DNA of 64,000 nucleotides from Azolla caroliniana (Eukaryota; Polypodiophyta), in the NCBI GenBank assembly GCA_043228905.1, contig JBHGNT010000020.1, positions 13,764,001 to 13,828,000 on the forward strand, written 5' to 3'. A program made the translations under genes and the position numbers. Below, piece after piece: positions 38,407-48,146 of this stretch (positions are counted from its first letter, which is position 1; each line of letters begins with the position of its first letter). A model generated the notes under the pieces. That model worked only from the letters and a program-made list of their open reading frames with translations. It was not told the DNA's origin and did not search any database.

Positions 38407-39822
38407 TCATGCCGAATCCGGCCCCGATCGAACGATCCACGACCGGATTCTGCTCCATACGAATCGGAATGCCGATCTTCTCGTGCCGCTTCTGTCCTCG
38501 GCCTCCTCGCAGGTCGTTTCCCATCCGTCTTCGCTCACATCGTGCCAGGACTCCTCGGTACCGCCATCCATCTCCTCGGTCTTACATGGGCATACGGGCC
38601 CGAATGCCGAGTTCTCCGGAATCGGGTCTGTGGGCTTTCGTCCGCTCCTTCCCCGTATCATCTCGCCGATGATTCTTGGCCTTCCGCCACCTTCCTCCGC
38701 TTGGGACTCACGTGGGCACTCGGGCCCGACCGCCATTGTCTCGGGAGCAAGTGTGGGAAGACACAAAGAATCGCCCGTCCATTTTACGCCCTTGTCTGTA
38801 GCCACCGACTCTTCGTGGTCAGCGGTCGTCTTCTTACCGATCGCGCAAGCCCCGTCTGGGCTTGCTTCCCCAATGACCGGGATCTCGGGCTGACACGCCC
38901 GAAACCGCTGGTCCCAACGTTCCGGTTCCGCAATATGTATCTCGGCCTCGTCCTTGGCCGTTCTATCTCCACAAGTCGAGAGGGCGTTTTGTTCCGCACC
39001 CTCTCCCGTGGTACCGTTGTACCGATCTTCCGTCGTCGCGTGGGGCAAGCCCGTCTCCTTAGTCTCGGCTTGCGGCCTCCGTCTTTCCTCTTCCTCGAGC
39101 ATCGCCTCGAGAGCTGCGTACGCCTCCGCAATCCTGGCCCCAACGCCGACCCTTGCCGACTTTCTTTGCCGTTCGGCCTCTTCCCGTTGTGATGGCATGC
39201 CGTCGCATACCTTCCTCTTAGCCTTCTCGGCTCGCTCGTTGTCTAGCCGTTGGCACACCCTTCCGACCTTCGACCAGTCCTCCGTAAGCCCATTCGTTCC
39301 ATCATCGTCTTCGAGCTCAATCCCGATGGCCTCCCGTTCCGCTCGGTCGATCGACCTGACGAACAATAGGACCTTGTCCGCCCCCACCAAACCTTGTTCT
39401 CGCTCCGGGAGCCGAGCAAGCCACCGCTCGAACTCTCGAAACGTCTTGACCGCGCCCCGGTGGGTCTTTGCCGATGCTACCCACTGGTCGAAGTCGTGTC
39501 GTCCCCGGCTCTTCCGCCGTCCTCCGTATACCTTCAGGAGCGCCTCTTTGAAGGCCTCCCACGAACTATGAGCCTCGCGGAGCTCCTTTATTTTCGCATG
39601 CATCCGGACAGCCACGACCCGACAGAATAACTCCAGCCTCAACACCTCGTCTATGCCACGCTCCTCCATTTCCGCGTTGTAGGCTTCCAAGTAAGATGGG
39701 ACTTTGTCCCCGTTGAAACGGCCGACTCTTTCGACCACTCGCTCAACCGCTTGTTGCGCTGCTTCTCGCCTCATCACCACTTCGGCGACCATCTCCGCAA
39801 GGTCGCCGTCTTCCGACTCCAT
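38407..39822 (-). CDS. Gag-like protein of element B, 471 residues
   Basis: ATG at 39822 starts 16 bases beyond the primer site. The first 230 residues resemble the Gag of F and A: GRFNGDKVPSYLEAYNAEM, then WEEFE-like WEAFKEALLKVYG, HDFDQW, VLLFVRSIDRAERE, LTEDWSKVGRVCQR. The CCHC zinc knuckle present in A and F is absent. The C-terminal half is rich in E, R and G and is built from degenerate repeats (compare APETMAVGPECP with IPENSAFGPVCP), continuous with the repeated DNA downstream. Likely role: supplying or mimicking capsid protein so that the element is packaged and copied by an autonomous relative such as F. Whether it is translated is unknown. Confidence 0.75.
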   Translation of the reverse strand: MESEDGDLAEMVAEVVMRREAAQQAVERVVERVGRFNGDKVPSYLEAYNAEMEERGIDEVLRLELFCRVVAVRMHAKIKELREAHSSWEAFKEALLKVYGGRRKSRGRHDFDQWVASAKTHRGAVKTFREFERWLARLPEREQGLVGADKVLLFVRSIDRAEREAIGIELEDDDGTNGLTEDWSKVGRVCQRLDNERAEKAKRKVCDGMPSQREEAERQRKSARVGVGARIAEAYAALEAMLEEEERRRPQAETKETGLPHATTEDRYNGTTGEGAEQNALSTCGDRTAKDEAEIHIAEPERWDQRFRACQPEIPVIGEASPDGACAIGKKTTADHEESVATDKGVKWTGDSLCLPTLAPETMAVGPECPRESQAEEGGGRPRIIGEMIRGRSGRKPTDPIPENSAFGPVCPCKTEEMDGGTEESWHDVSEDGWETTCEEAEDRSGTRRSAFRFVWSRIRSWIVRSGPDSA

Positions 39823-39837
39823 CCTCCCTTGCCGCCT

Positions 39838-39855
39838 TTCACGTCGGGTTCACCA
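39838..39855 (-). promoter_or_regulatory. Primer binding site of element B (tRNA-Trp type)
   Basis: Minus strand TGGTGAACCCGACGTGAA, four bases inside the LTR, identical to the sites of A and F. It ties B to the same family even though B has no pol. Confidence 0.8.
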
Positions 39856-39859
39856 AATA

Positions 39860-40633
39860 TGTTGCGTTATTACGCGCGTGCGTGGAGAAAGGCGGGACCA
39901 CGGGGGTCTTGGACTAGGGAGTGACGGAGCGTAGGAAGTCGTGCTTCACCGTTTCCGGGGATCCTAGAAGAACACCGAAACCGACTAAAGGGAGAGAGGG
40001 AGAGCGAGAGAAGGAGGGAGGAAGCGCGCGCTTAACACCGACTCACGCACACACACACACATGCCGACCCGACTCACGCCCTCATGTACAGGAAACGCAG
40101 GAAAGGGGAAGCATCCGACACCAACAGAGACGCGAATATACACAGACAGACGCTAATGTATATATATAAACAGAAGAATACATTCCCGGCTTCGAGCCGA
40201 ACCGAGGTAGGTTACAGTAGTCGTCAGCTGCCAAGCCTCCGGTCGGGGAGCTCACGGGCTCGTCACGCCGAGCGGGGTCTTGCGTAGGAGATGAGCTGAA
40301 GCAAACCCTAAGCGAACACGAAGGGGGAGAGGAAGAAGAAGAAACTAACTCTAAACCTAACGGTATACCCTCTAATGCAAAATGGGCAACCCTTTTCACA
40401 AAGGGCATTCCCTTCCTTTTATAAAACAAGGAGAGGGATGCGTTACAATGTGGGAAAAATTCCGACTTACATGGGATCGTCTGTCCCGACTTGACTACTC
40501 TTCGGCGCCATAAAGGCGCCCTCGTTATTCACCCTAAATGTACATAGGTGCGTACACACGCTGCACCCCGCCAATGTAGCCAATGTAGCCAATGTTTCCC
40601 AGTTTCCGCCTCTGGCCGAAATTCTTCACGACA
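39860..40633 (-). repeat. 5' LTR of element B
   Basis: 774 bp. In element orientation it starts TGTCGTGAAGAATTTCGG and ends AATAACGCAACA. A TATA-like box lies near 40418-40430. The outer end lies against the RT gene of element C. Confidence 0.9.
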
Positions 40634-42528
40634 GCGATCAATTAGATCATCAGCCCGGGGCAATGGGTACGAATTCTTGATCGTCACTTTATTCAAGCGT
40701 CGGTAATTAATACACATACGCCATGTGCCCTCTTTCTTTTTAACCAAGAGAACTGGTGCACCCCATGGAGATTTACTATAACGTATATAACCCATTCGTA
40801 AATAGTCCTTGAGTTGCTTAGATACCTCATCTTCTTCGGATCGACTTAAACGATACGGAGGTATACTTATTGGTGCAACACGAGGTACAATATCTATACG
40901 ATGGTCTATATTACGTTTAGGAGGTAACCCATCAGGTAGTTCACTTGGAAAAACATCATGAAAATCATTTAAGATTTCATCAAGTTGTTGTTGTTCAAAA
41001 TATGTTAATTGAACCGGGACATTATCGATATTGTAAATGTGAATGTCCGGATCAAGTACACAATAAAATAATGTAGAACAAGACAACTCGGATATTGATG
41101 GACACGAGGAAACAATCGAGAGGGATTGTTTTTTTACACATTGAATAAAATGCGTACAATCGTTCAGTACAAAATAAATGGAATGACGAACCCAATCAAT
41201 AAATAAAGAAGAGTTTTTATTATTAAACCAGGGATAACCCAGTATTACATCGGTGGTACAAAGATTCATTACATGGAAGTCTACTTCCTCTATATAAGTA
41301 TCAATAGAAATTCCTAATGAATGAATCGCCCCGTTGATGTATTGTACTCTTCCATCAGCCAAGTGCACCATGTAGGTGTGATCACTTACGGTGGTTTGGA
41401 TTCCCCATATCTGAACCAAATGATCATTCACAAAATTGTGTGAGCTTCCCGAATCAAATAAAAATTGTACGGGAGATCCATTGATATACCCGTTTGCACG
41501 TAGTAAATCATTGGGACCCAATACATAGTGAGGGAAAGAACATTGACAATTACTTAAATGATGTGTATAGACCTGAAGGACATTAGGAATCTGACCTTTA
41601 TGGTCTACAGCTTTAGCTTTGTTGTCGTGCTCTTTCCGTTGGAGCTTTCTACATTGATCTTTTGTATGACCCTTCTTTTTGCAGAATACACAAAAAGGAT
41701 GTTGTTGCTTACAATCGCGATCCAGGAATTCGTTGGGTGTCTTGCGTTTCCCAACAAATTGCGACTGCTTAGTCTCGGGCGCTTCGTTGGGTTTGTTATG
41801 GTCCTTCTTCGAAGTGCGTTGATAGCGAAGAACTATTTCAACAGCCTCTTCGAAGGATTTTGGATCCTTATCGTGCACTATCCAGTGATAGTCCGAATTG
41901 GGGATGTCATTGACAAAACAAGCTATCAACCAATTGTCCCCTTCTAGACCCGATTTTTGGATTTGGGTTCTAGCATGGTGAACATAGTCTTCTAGCGAGG
42001 AAAATTTCCTGCTAGAGAGGTTCATTAAAGCTTGTGCTGCCTCGGTTCGAGAGGGAGGTTGCAGAAATTGGCCCTTAAAAACCGTGACAAAATTTGTCCA
42101 AGTATCGGGCAATTTCCCCATAGTACGGAGCCCACGCCACTAGGCGGCGGCCTTACCCCCGAGTTCTCGGCCGACATATGCAATCTTCGTACTATCTGGC
42201 GTGGGATAGAGCTCAAAATGAGACTCCCATCGTCCCAGCCATGTGCAGATTGCTTCTTCAGTTCTTTCCTTTTTGTCTCCCGTAAATGGCTTAACGACAA
42301 ATGATGGTTCACCTTGTCGCTCATCAGGTCTATTAGTCTCACGTTGTAGACTAATGACACGTGCCTCGAGAGCACTTTGAGACTACCGAAGTTCGGTCAT
42401 CTATTGAGCGGTGAAACTAAGGTATTGGGTTATTTGTGCCAAATACATCTCAGTGGACATTTGTCCAGGAGGATTCCCTTGAGTTCCTTCCGCTTGAGCG
42501 GATGACATCGGGTCGTTAATTTGAGCCA
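40634..42528 (-). pseudogene. Element C Gag-Pol fragment: gag, protease, start of RT
   Basis: ATG at 42528 (MAQINDPMSS) begins Gag. Stops and a frame change follow before the long frame from 42121. That frame shows a retrotransposon gag core ([16 protein letters not shown]), a CCHC knuckle ([14 protein letters not shown]), an aspartic protease ([26 protein letters not shown]) and the RT N-terminus ([60 protein letters not shown]). It is cut after ADDLID by the LTR of B; the remaining codons of the frame are LTR sequence. Ordinary plant Ty3 type, distinct from A/B/F. Confidence 0.85.
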
Positions 42529-43860
42529 TTAAAGATTATTTCTAGAAAAGAAATAGGATAAGGTCAGAGAGATAGTCATAACATCATGTCGTGATGTAAA
42601 CATATCATGGGCAAACATTAATCGATATCATGATCTCACGTCAATACCCCTCTAGACGTATGAGATGAGGTTCAAGATCAGGTTACTATGGTAACACAAA
42701 GGTGTTTTAAAAACCATGGGGGTGACAAATAAATGTCTTTCCCTGATCTCTATATCGATTTTTTCATGGTGGCTCCCCGAGGCTCAACCATGTATGTTCG
42801 CGTCATGAATAGTTTATACACGAAAAAAATGTTAACAATAAACTATGTTTTGGTGCCCACATATGTGGTTTCGGCTCTTTAAGTCCTATTACGAGGACCC
42901 TGAGGTGCACTTAGACCTTAAGTCTAAACATGTGTTATAGTCATATGTATCAAGGATGTTGTATGGTCTTGGTCATATTTGAACTCGAGACCTCGAGAAC
43001 AAATACATTAAACACTTGAGCCAACCAAGTAAGTTGCTCTTCTCGAATGCTTAATTTTGATGCGTATAAGAGATATGCGAGGCAATTGATCATATATGTT
43101 TTTTTTAAAAGAACATATATGTCAAGGGTCCTTATTTCGCCCTCATTTACCAAAACTATGTTGGTACGTTACCTAACCTCAAGTCTCGTAATTACAATGG
43201 CATACGCCAAAGTGCAACCTAATGGTCAAGCCAAATGAGCCCTCGTTTCGTAGTAGGCTCACGTGGGCCATCACATGGTCACGTCATTACGAATGCCTCT
43301 CGTAAGAACGAGCTCATGGTGGCATCGTATCCATGTAACGAGGGAGGGATGTTGGATACGTGCGTCATTGGAGCAACCTCACTTGAAGTGGGTCAAGCCC
43401 TACGTACTCAACATCATTATGGCTATTGGCGTTTCTTTACGTAACGAAATCGAGGTCATCAACGGGGTTATCAACAATAAAAAATTGTTGAAAAAGGGAT
43501 GGTGACAACGCCATTCTCACAAAAATGTGAGGACGGCCACCAACATCCTTTTCCCAACAAGGACAACTTTCGATATAATCACGTAATAATGAATATACAC
43601 ATATGTTTACTTATCACATATATACGATCAAATACGTATATATGTGACCACATATGCCTATATTAAACATATCGTTATATTAAATAGCCACAAATGATGT
43701 GATCGAGATACATAATCGAGGTATATACCTCTACGCACACGAAACATCCACAAATAAGAGATCATCGTAATACGCAATTGAGGTATTGACCTCTTATGCA
43801 TACGAGACCAACCCCATATCGTTTACAACTAATCAAGGTATTAAACTCATACGCAAACGT
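42529..43860 (-). repeat. Leader of element C, left part, with about 60-bp tandem repeats
   Basis: Untranslated leader between the primer site and gag, without a credible frame. From about 43650 to 43860 it holds imperfect units of 56-62 bp, each with the palindromic core GAGGTATT(A/G)ACCTC and a following TACGCATACGA-type phrase (43718, 43780, 43836). The array resumes to the right of element F. Confidence 0.6.
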
Positions 43861-44577
43861 TGTCGGGGTTACTACGCCCTTGCGTGTAGAAAGGAGGAGG
43901 GACCACGGGGGTCTCGAACCGAAGAGCAAGAGAGGGAGGAGTAAGAGAGAGAGACCCGATTACACAGAACCGAAGATCCGATTGCGCCGAACCGACGATT
44001 GCACAGGGACACGGCCCAACAAACCGAGATCACAAATAAACGCCGACGCAGATGGACGCAACAACGAGAGATATGTACTTATGAATGCAAGAAAATAACA
44101 GACTAAAGTATTACAACCCACGGTGGGGCACAAAATAGGTACTAACGAAAACGAACAGGGCGGCGAACAGCTGCCGACCCCTGTATGTCGCGACGCACAG
44201 AAAGGGAAAACAGGTCGGAGGTGCTGCAGGACGCACTCGGGGCGTTCCACGGAACAGCGCAAGCCTCCTCGAAACCTGCACAGGTACGCGATGGAGCAGA
44301 AGACAGAGAGAGCAGGAGTGAGAGAGAAGCTCCGAAATCGGTTCGGCAGCACTTCGTCCTCTCCGCGGGAGATCCCCCACTTCTATTCTTCCTCTTCCTT
44401 TTATAGCCCGTCAAGAGGCCGTTTGGCATTAACTGCATACCAACCGAATCTACCCACCTAGGATCCTCGTATGTACCTACTTCGTCCTTAGGTACTTCTT
44501 GGCGCGCGTGTGTGTGTAGAGCCGTTTCCCACGCCTTGCTCCTCCGATTCCTCTTGTGGGCGGTTTTCTTCACGACA
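43861..44577 (-). repeat. 3' LTR of element F
   Basis: 717 bp, TGTCGTGAAG..ACCCCGACA in element orientation, apparently identical to 50308-51024. A TATA box (GCTATAAAAGG) lies near 44397-44407. Short frames within it occur identically in both LTRs and are not genes. Confidence 0.95.
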
Positions 44578-44590
44578 TCCGCCCCCACCT
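44578..44590 (-). promoter_or_regulatory. Polypurine tract of element F
   Basis: Minus strand AGGTGGGGGCGGA immediately before the 3' LTR, the primer for plus-strand DNA synthesis. Identical to that of B. Confidence 0.85.
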
Positions 44591-44649
44591 AACCGCGCAT
44601 CCACCGGCATGCGCCAAATTAAGTTGGCACGGAGAAAACCGGCCCGCCT

Positions 44650-47600
44650 CTACTCTTCGCCTGCCGGCCCTTCCTCGGCCTCGGATCGGTCGTCGCTGCT
44701 GTCCAGGAGAATCGGGTCGGGTTCGTCGTCGTGCCGCTTCTTGAAAGCTTTGATCCTCTTCCCGGCCACGGGTATCGCTATTCTCGTACCGTCGAGCTCC
44801 GCCAGATGATACGTCCCGTTGTCGTTGGCGCTCTGTACCGTGTACGGCCCGAACCATCTCCGTGCGAACTTCCGCGTTGCTCGGTGCTGGTTGTCGAGGC
44901 TGCTGTCGTAGACGAGCACCCAGTCACCTTCGTCGATTTTCTTCGGTCGTAGCCGGTGCGTTCGGTCGAACCGGGCTTTGTTCTTTGTCCTCGCCACCCG
45001 GAGCTTCTCCGTAGCCAGTGCCACGTCCTCCGGTCTCCGCTCGAGCTGTCGTATACGTGCGGTCAACAACTCCTCCCGGCTCATCTCGTCCCTCCAGTCG
45101 ACCGTTGCCCACGAGGAGATCGTCCGTTCAATCGGCATGATCGGCTTCTGGCCGAACATGAGCTCCGTCGGCATGTACCCGGTTACCGAACTGTGCGTGG
45201 TCCGGTCTGCCCACAAAGCATAAGGTAGAAGTCGCGGCCAGTTACCGACTTGGCCTCCGCATGCCCGAACCAGCGCCTTAACGATCGGCCCGTGTCCGCG
45301 CTCCACCTTTCCATTCGCCTCCGGGTTGTACGCAGTGGTGAGCGAGAGTTTGACTCCCAGCCGATCGAACAGCTCCGCGGCTTCCTCGGCGTCCAACTCC
45401 CCTCGGTCAGCCACGATCTTCCCGACGCACCCGTACCGGCATATCACGTCCTCGATCAGGAACCGACACACGGCCGCAGTCGTCTTGTTCTGAAGGGCTC
45501 GGCCTTCCACCTGGTTCGTCAGGTCTTCCCGCGCTAGGACCAGATACCGCATCTGGCCTACCCCCATCGGCATCGTCACCAGATCTACCATCCATTTGAA
45601 GTGGATAGTCGGAGGGTACGTAGGGTGAAGCCCGTCCCGGTGTCGGACTATCGAGTGCATCTGACAACTCTCGCAAGTTGACACGAACCGATGCACGTCC
45701 CGGTACAATCCCGGCCACCAGTACTTCCCCTTCAGCTTCTCAAACGTCGCCCACGTTCCACGGTGTCCAGCCCAAGGGCTGTCGTGGTAGGCCGCCAGTA
45801 GCTCCTCCTGTTCTTCCTTCATCGCCACCACCCGGAGCGGGACGCCGTTCCTCTTCTTCGGGTGCTTCCACAAATGCCCATCTCGGAGAAGGAATCGATA
45901 TGCTTTCTTCCGGATCCGGTTGGCCTCGTCCTTCGTCCATGACGCATCGGGCGTCATTGTCTTCAAAAACCCGCCGATCTGCAGCCACTCCCCGTCGTAC
46001 TTGCTCGCGTCGAACTCGTTAAGCGCCGGAGTGCTCATCCCGTCGGTCGTTATGTATGCCGCCTCGAAGAAATCCACGCCGACTTCTTCGTCTTCCGAAA
46101 CCATGCCGCCCTCGTCGTCGAACCTCGCCCTCGAAAGCATGTCGGCCATGGCGTTGTCTTTCCCGGAAATGTGTCGTATTTCCGGGTCCAGGGACTTGAT
46201 GTACGCTATCCACCTGAGCATCGCCAGGTCCGGAGTCGCGCATCCGGAAACCATACCGAGAATCGGCAGGCAATCCGTCTCGATGATCACTTCTGTCCCT
46301 ATCAGGTAGTCTTTGTCGGCCTTAACCGCCGAAACAATACCCCAGAGTTCGCGTTTAACCTGGGCGTATCCTCGCTGCCGTTCACTGAGGACTTTCGCGC
46401 CGAATCGGATCGGAAACCGATTGCCGTCCTCGTCTTCCTGGTTCACGACCCATCCGATCCCGGTCGGACTGGTATCCACCGTTATGAATACCGGGGTACC
46501 CTTCCCGTATACCGCCTTCCGGAGTGCCGGTGCCGCTGCAAGGGCCTCTTTCAGCTTCCGGACCGATTCCGCGTGCTCGTCTAGCCATTCGAACCTTCGC
46601 CCCTTTTTCAGCAACCCGTACAGTGGCTCCGCGACGTGTGCGTAATGCGGGATCCATATATGGTAGAACGCGCATGCCCCCAGGAATCTCCGTACTTCCG
46701 TGACCGAGCTGCAGTCGGGCTTCATCGCGGAGATGGCTTCTACCTTTGCCGGAGACGGTTTCCGGCCATATGGTCCGCACAGGTGTCCGACCACCATGAT
46801 TTCCGACTGCCCGAAGGCCGACTTCTCCCCGGAGAAGGTGAGTCTCGCATCCTCTAGCCTTTGCAGCACCTTCTCGCAGTCGTCGATGTGCGTCGCCACG
46901 AATCGTCGGCATCCGTCCGGCCCGATCGTCTCGTCCTTTTCTTCCACCGGGCATCCCTTGATCGGGATGTCGTCCAGAAACGGCATGGTGATGTCCGGGA
47001 TACAGTCCCTCAGAACCTTGTTCATCGCATTCACCATGTGGGCCACCGAGTTGGTCCCTCCTTGCGGCAGTGTACACATCCGAACTAGGCCGAGGGGAGT
47101 TCGCATCGTCGTAATGTCTCTGCTCTCCACGGCTAGCTGGAACTGGTCGTACCCTGAGTATAGATCCCCGACCGAGTAAATTGACCTTCCGGCGAAGGCC
47201 TCCGCGAACTCGTCTATGGTCGGTCCGATCCCTGCGTTCCGAATGGTCACTCGATTGACCGGCTGCAGGTCCTGGATGAAGCGCAACGAACCGTTTTTCT
47301 TCGGTACGGTAAACCATCGATTCGAATATGGGGCGCTCGACGGCTCGAGAATTCCCATATCAACTTTCTGCCTCAGCAGCTCCATCAACTTCGGGATGTG
47401 AGCTCTCGGAACCGGGATTGGCTTGAGATTCCATGGTACATGCGGTACCGTGAATATCACCATCGGCTCCACGATCGTCGGGTCAACGCACCCGATTTCC
47501 TCCGGCGAGAATGCGAAGGCTTTCCCGTGCCTTCCGAGCATTCTCCGAAACCGGTCTTCCTCCGCCGGCAGTAGGAACCCGCCCCCACCGATTTTGAGCT

Positions 47601-48138
47601 CTCGGAGCGTCTCGTCGGTGAAGGTGTGCCCTATGCAGGCCGGATCTCGTAGACTAGGGTCCGATGCAACCCCTTTGATTCTCGACGCGCTGTCCTCCGG
47701 TAAGGGTGCCGCGACTGGCCTTACCTTTCGGTCCACAGTCTTGTACTTGGTGCTTACGTGGGCCGTCCGAACTGACTCGAGCCCTCGACCGAAGTCCGCG
47801 ATGACTTCGTACATCTCCTCGGAACACACCGGTATCGTCCGGTCTTCGCTAAGGCCTTCTTCGACTACCTTTCCCAGCATTCCCAAGGTGTCGTCGCATG
47901 AGACCGCCTCCACGGCTCCGTTGATTTCCTCGTCCGGGCCGAGAACTCCGCACGCTCGAAGTCTCCCCTCCGCCTTTGTCTTCTCTCGGCCGCCGATGCC
48001 GACTATCGTACACGCTCCGCTGTCGGAGAACAAAAATTCCCTACCTATGGTACAAGGTTTCTTCGGTTTTATCGTACAGGTGTGGGGTTTCCCCGGGGTG
48101 TCCGGACTGTCGCGGCCCCACGCCTTGGCAGCCCTCTC
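44650..48138 (-). CDS. Element F Pol: RT, RNase H, integrase
   Basis: Open without interruption from the shift site (48138) to 44650. Numbered from 48033, RT has IPKLMELLRQKVDMGILEPS, DLYSGYDQFQLA and the active site MPFLDDIPIKG (Asp354, Asp355). RNase H: TVDTSPTGIGWVVNQ, KRELWGIV, ETDCLPILG, AMADMLSRA. Integrase: zinc-binding H/C region (AAYHDSPWAGHRG, CESCQ), catalytic Asp (WMVDLVTMP), Asp (VADRGELD) and Glu (GKVERGHG) with D-x34-E spacing, then EGDWVLVYD and RWFGPYTV. No ATG begins the frame, so production by -1 frameshift from Gag-protease is inferred. FLDDIPIKG and VERGHG resemble fungal-type Ty3 elements more than common plant clades, as remembered. All key residues are present, so activity is possible. 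Confidence 0.92.
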   Translation of the reverse strand, partial: ERAAKAWGRDSPDTPGKPHTCTIKPKKPCTIGREFLFSDSGACTIVGIGGREKTKAEGRLRACGVLGPDEEINGAVEAVSCDDTLGMLGKVVEEGLSEDRTIPVCSEEMYEVIADFGRGLESVRTAHVSTKYKTVDRKVRPVAAPLPEDSASRIKGVASDPSLRDPACIGHTFTDETLRELKIGGGGFLLPAEEDRFRRMLGRHGKAFAFSPEEIGCVDPTIVEPMVIFTVPHVPWNLKPIPVPRAHIPKLMELLRQKVDMGILEPSSAPYSNRWFTVPKKNGSLRFIQDLQPVNRVTIRNAGIGPTIDEFAEAFAGRSIYSVGDLYSGYDQFQLAVESRDITTMRTPLGLVRMCTLPQGGTNSVAHMVNAMNKVLRDCIPDITMPFLDDIPIKGCPVEEKDETIGPDGCRRFVATHIDDCEKVLQRLEDARLTFSGEKSAFGQSEIMVVGHLCGPYGRKPSPAKVEAISAMKPDCSSVTEVRRFLGACAFYHIWIPHYAHVAEPLYGLLKKGRRFEWLDEHAESVRKLKEALAAAPALRKAVYGKGTPVFITVDTSPTGIGWVVNQEDEDGNRFPIRFGAKVLSERQRGYAQVKRELWGIVSAVKADKDYLIGTEVIIETDCLPILGMVSGCATPDLAMLRWIAYIKSLDPEIRHISGKDNAMADMLSRARFDDEGGMVSEDEEVGVDFFEAAYITTDGMSTPALNEFDASKYDGEWLQIGGFLKTMTPDASWTKDEANRIRKKAYRFLLRDGHLWKHPKKRNGVPLRVVAMKEEQEELLAAYHDSPWAGHRGTWATFEKLKGKYWWPGLYRDVHRFVSTCESCQMHSIVRHRDGLHPTYPPTIHFKWMVDLVTMPMGVGQMRYLVLAREDLTNQVEGRALQNKTTAAVCRFLIEDVICRYGCVGKIVADRGELDAEEAAELFDRLGVKLSLTTAYNPEANGKVERGHGPIVKALVRACGGQVGNWPRLLPYALWADRTTHSSVTGYMPTELMFGQKPIMPIERTISSWATVDWRDEMSREELLTARIRQLERRPEDVALATEKLRVARTKNKARFDRTHRLRPKKIDEGDWVLVYDSSLDNQHRATRKFARRWFGPYTVQSANDNGTYHLAELDGTRIAIPVAGKRIKAFKKRHDDEPDPILLDSSDDRSEAEEGPAGEE

Positions 48139-48146
48139 TAAAAATC
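48138..48146 (-). promoter_or_regulatory. Predicted -1 frameshift site of element F
   Basis: Minus strand GAT TTT TAG. The stop of gag-protease lies at 48140-48138. The pol frame is -1 relative to it and is open across the site (next codons Leu-Glu-Arg-Ala-Ala-Lys). Element A has the same geometry. A PCTI motif follows about 30-40 residues later in both. Confidence 0.65.

Larger units (their letters stand above)
35809..40633 (-). mobile_element. Element B: non-autonomous gag-only LTR element (TR-GAG-like)
   Basis: Two LTRs (40633-39860 and 36567-35809) enclose 3.3 kb holding a tRNA-Trp primer site, one gag frame, a GC-rich repeated region and a polypurine tract. No protease, RT or integrase is encoded. 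LTRs differ by about twenty substitutions plus small indels, so B is younger than A in its diverged parts and older than F. The right end interrupts the RT of element C at 40634. The left end abuts element A and lacks the first dozen or so bases of the LTR. Confidence 0.85.

Noticed and set aside
36434-38672. Several 100-200 codon frames on both strands in the B interior
   Set aside because: They lie in degenerate GC-rich repeats. Frames overlap on all strands and change between repeat units.
44123-44461. Open frames inside the LTRs of F (for example 44123-44461 and its twin 50570-50908)
   Set aside because: They are identical in both LTRs because the LTRs are identical, show no known domain, and overlap other chance frames in GC-rich DNA.
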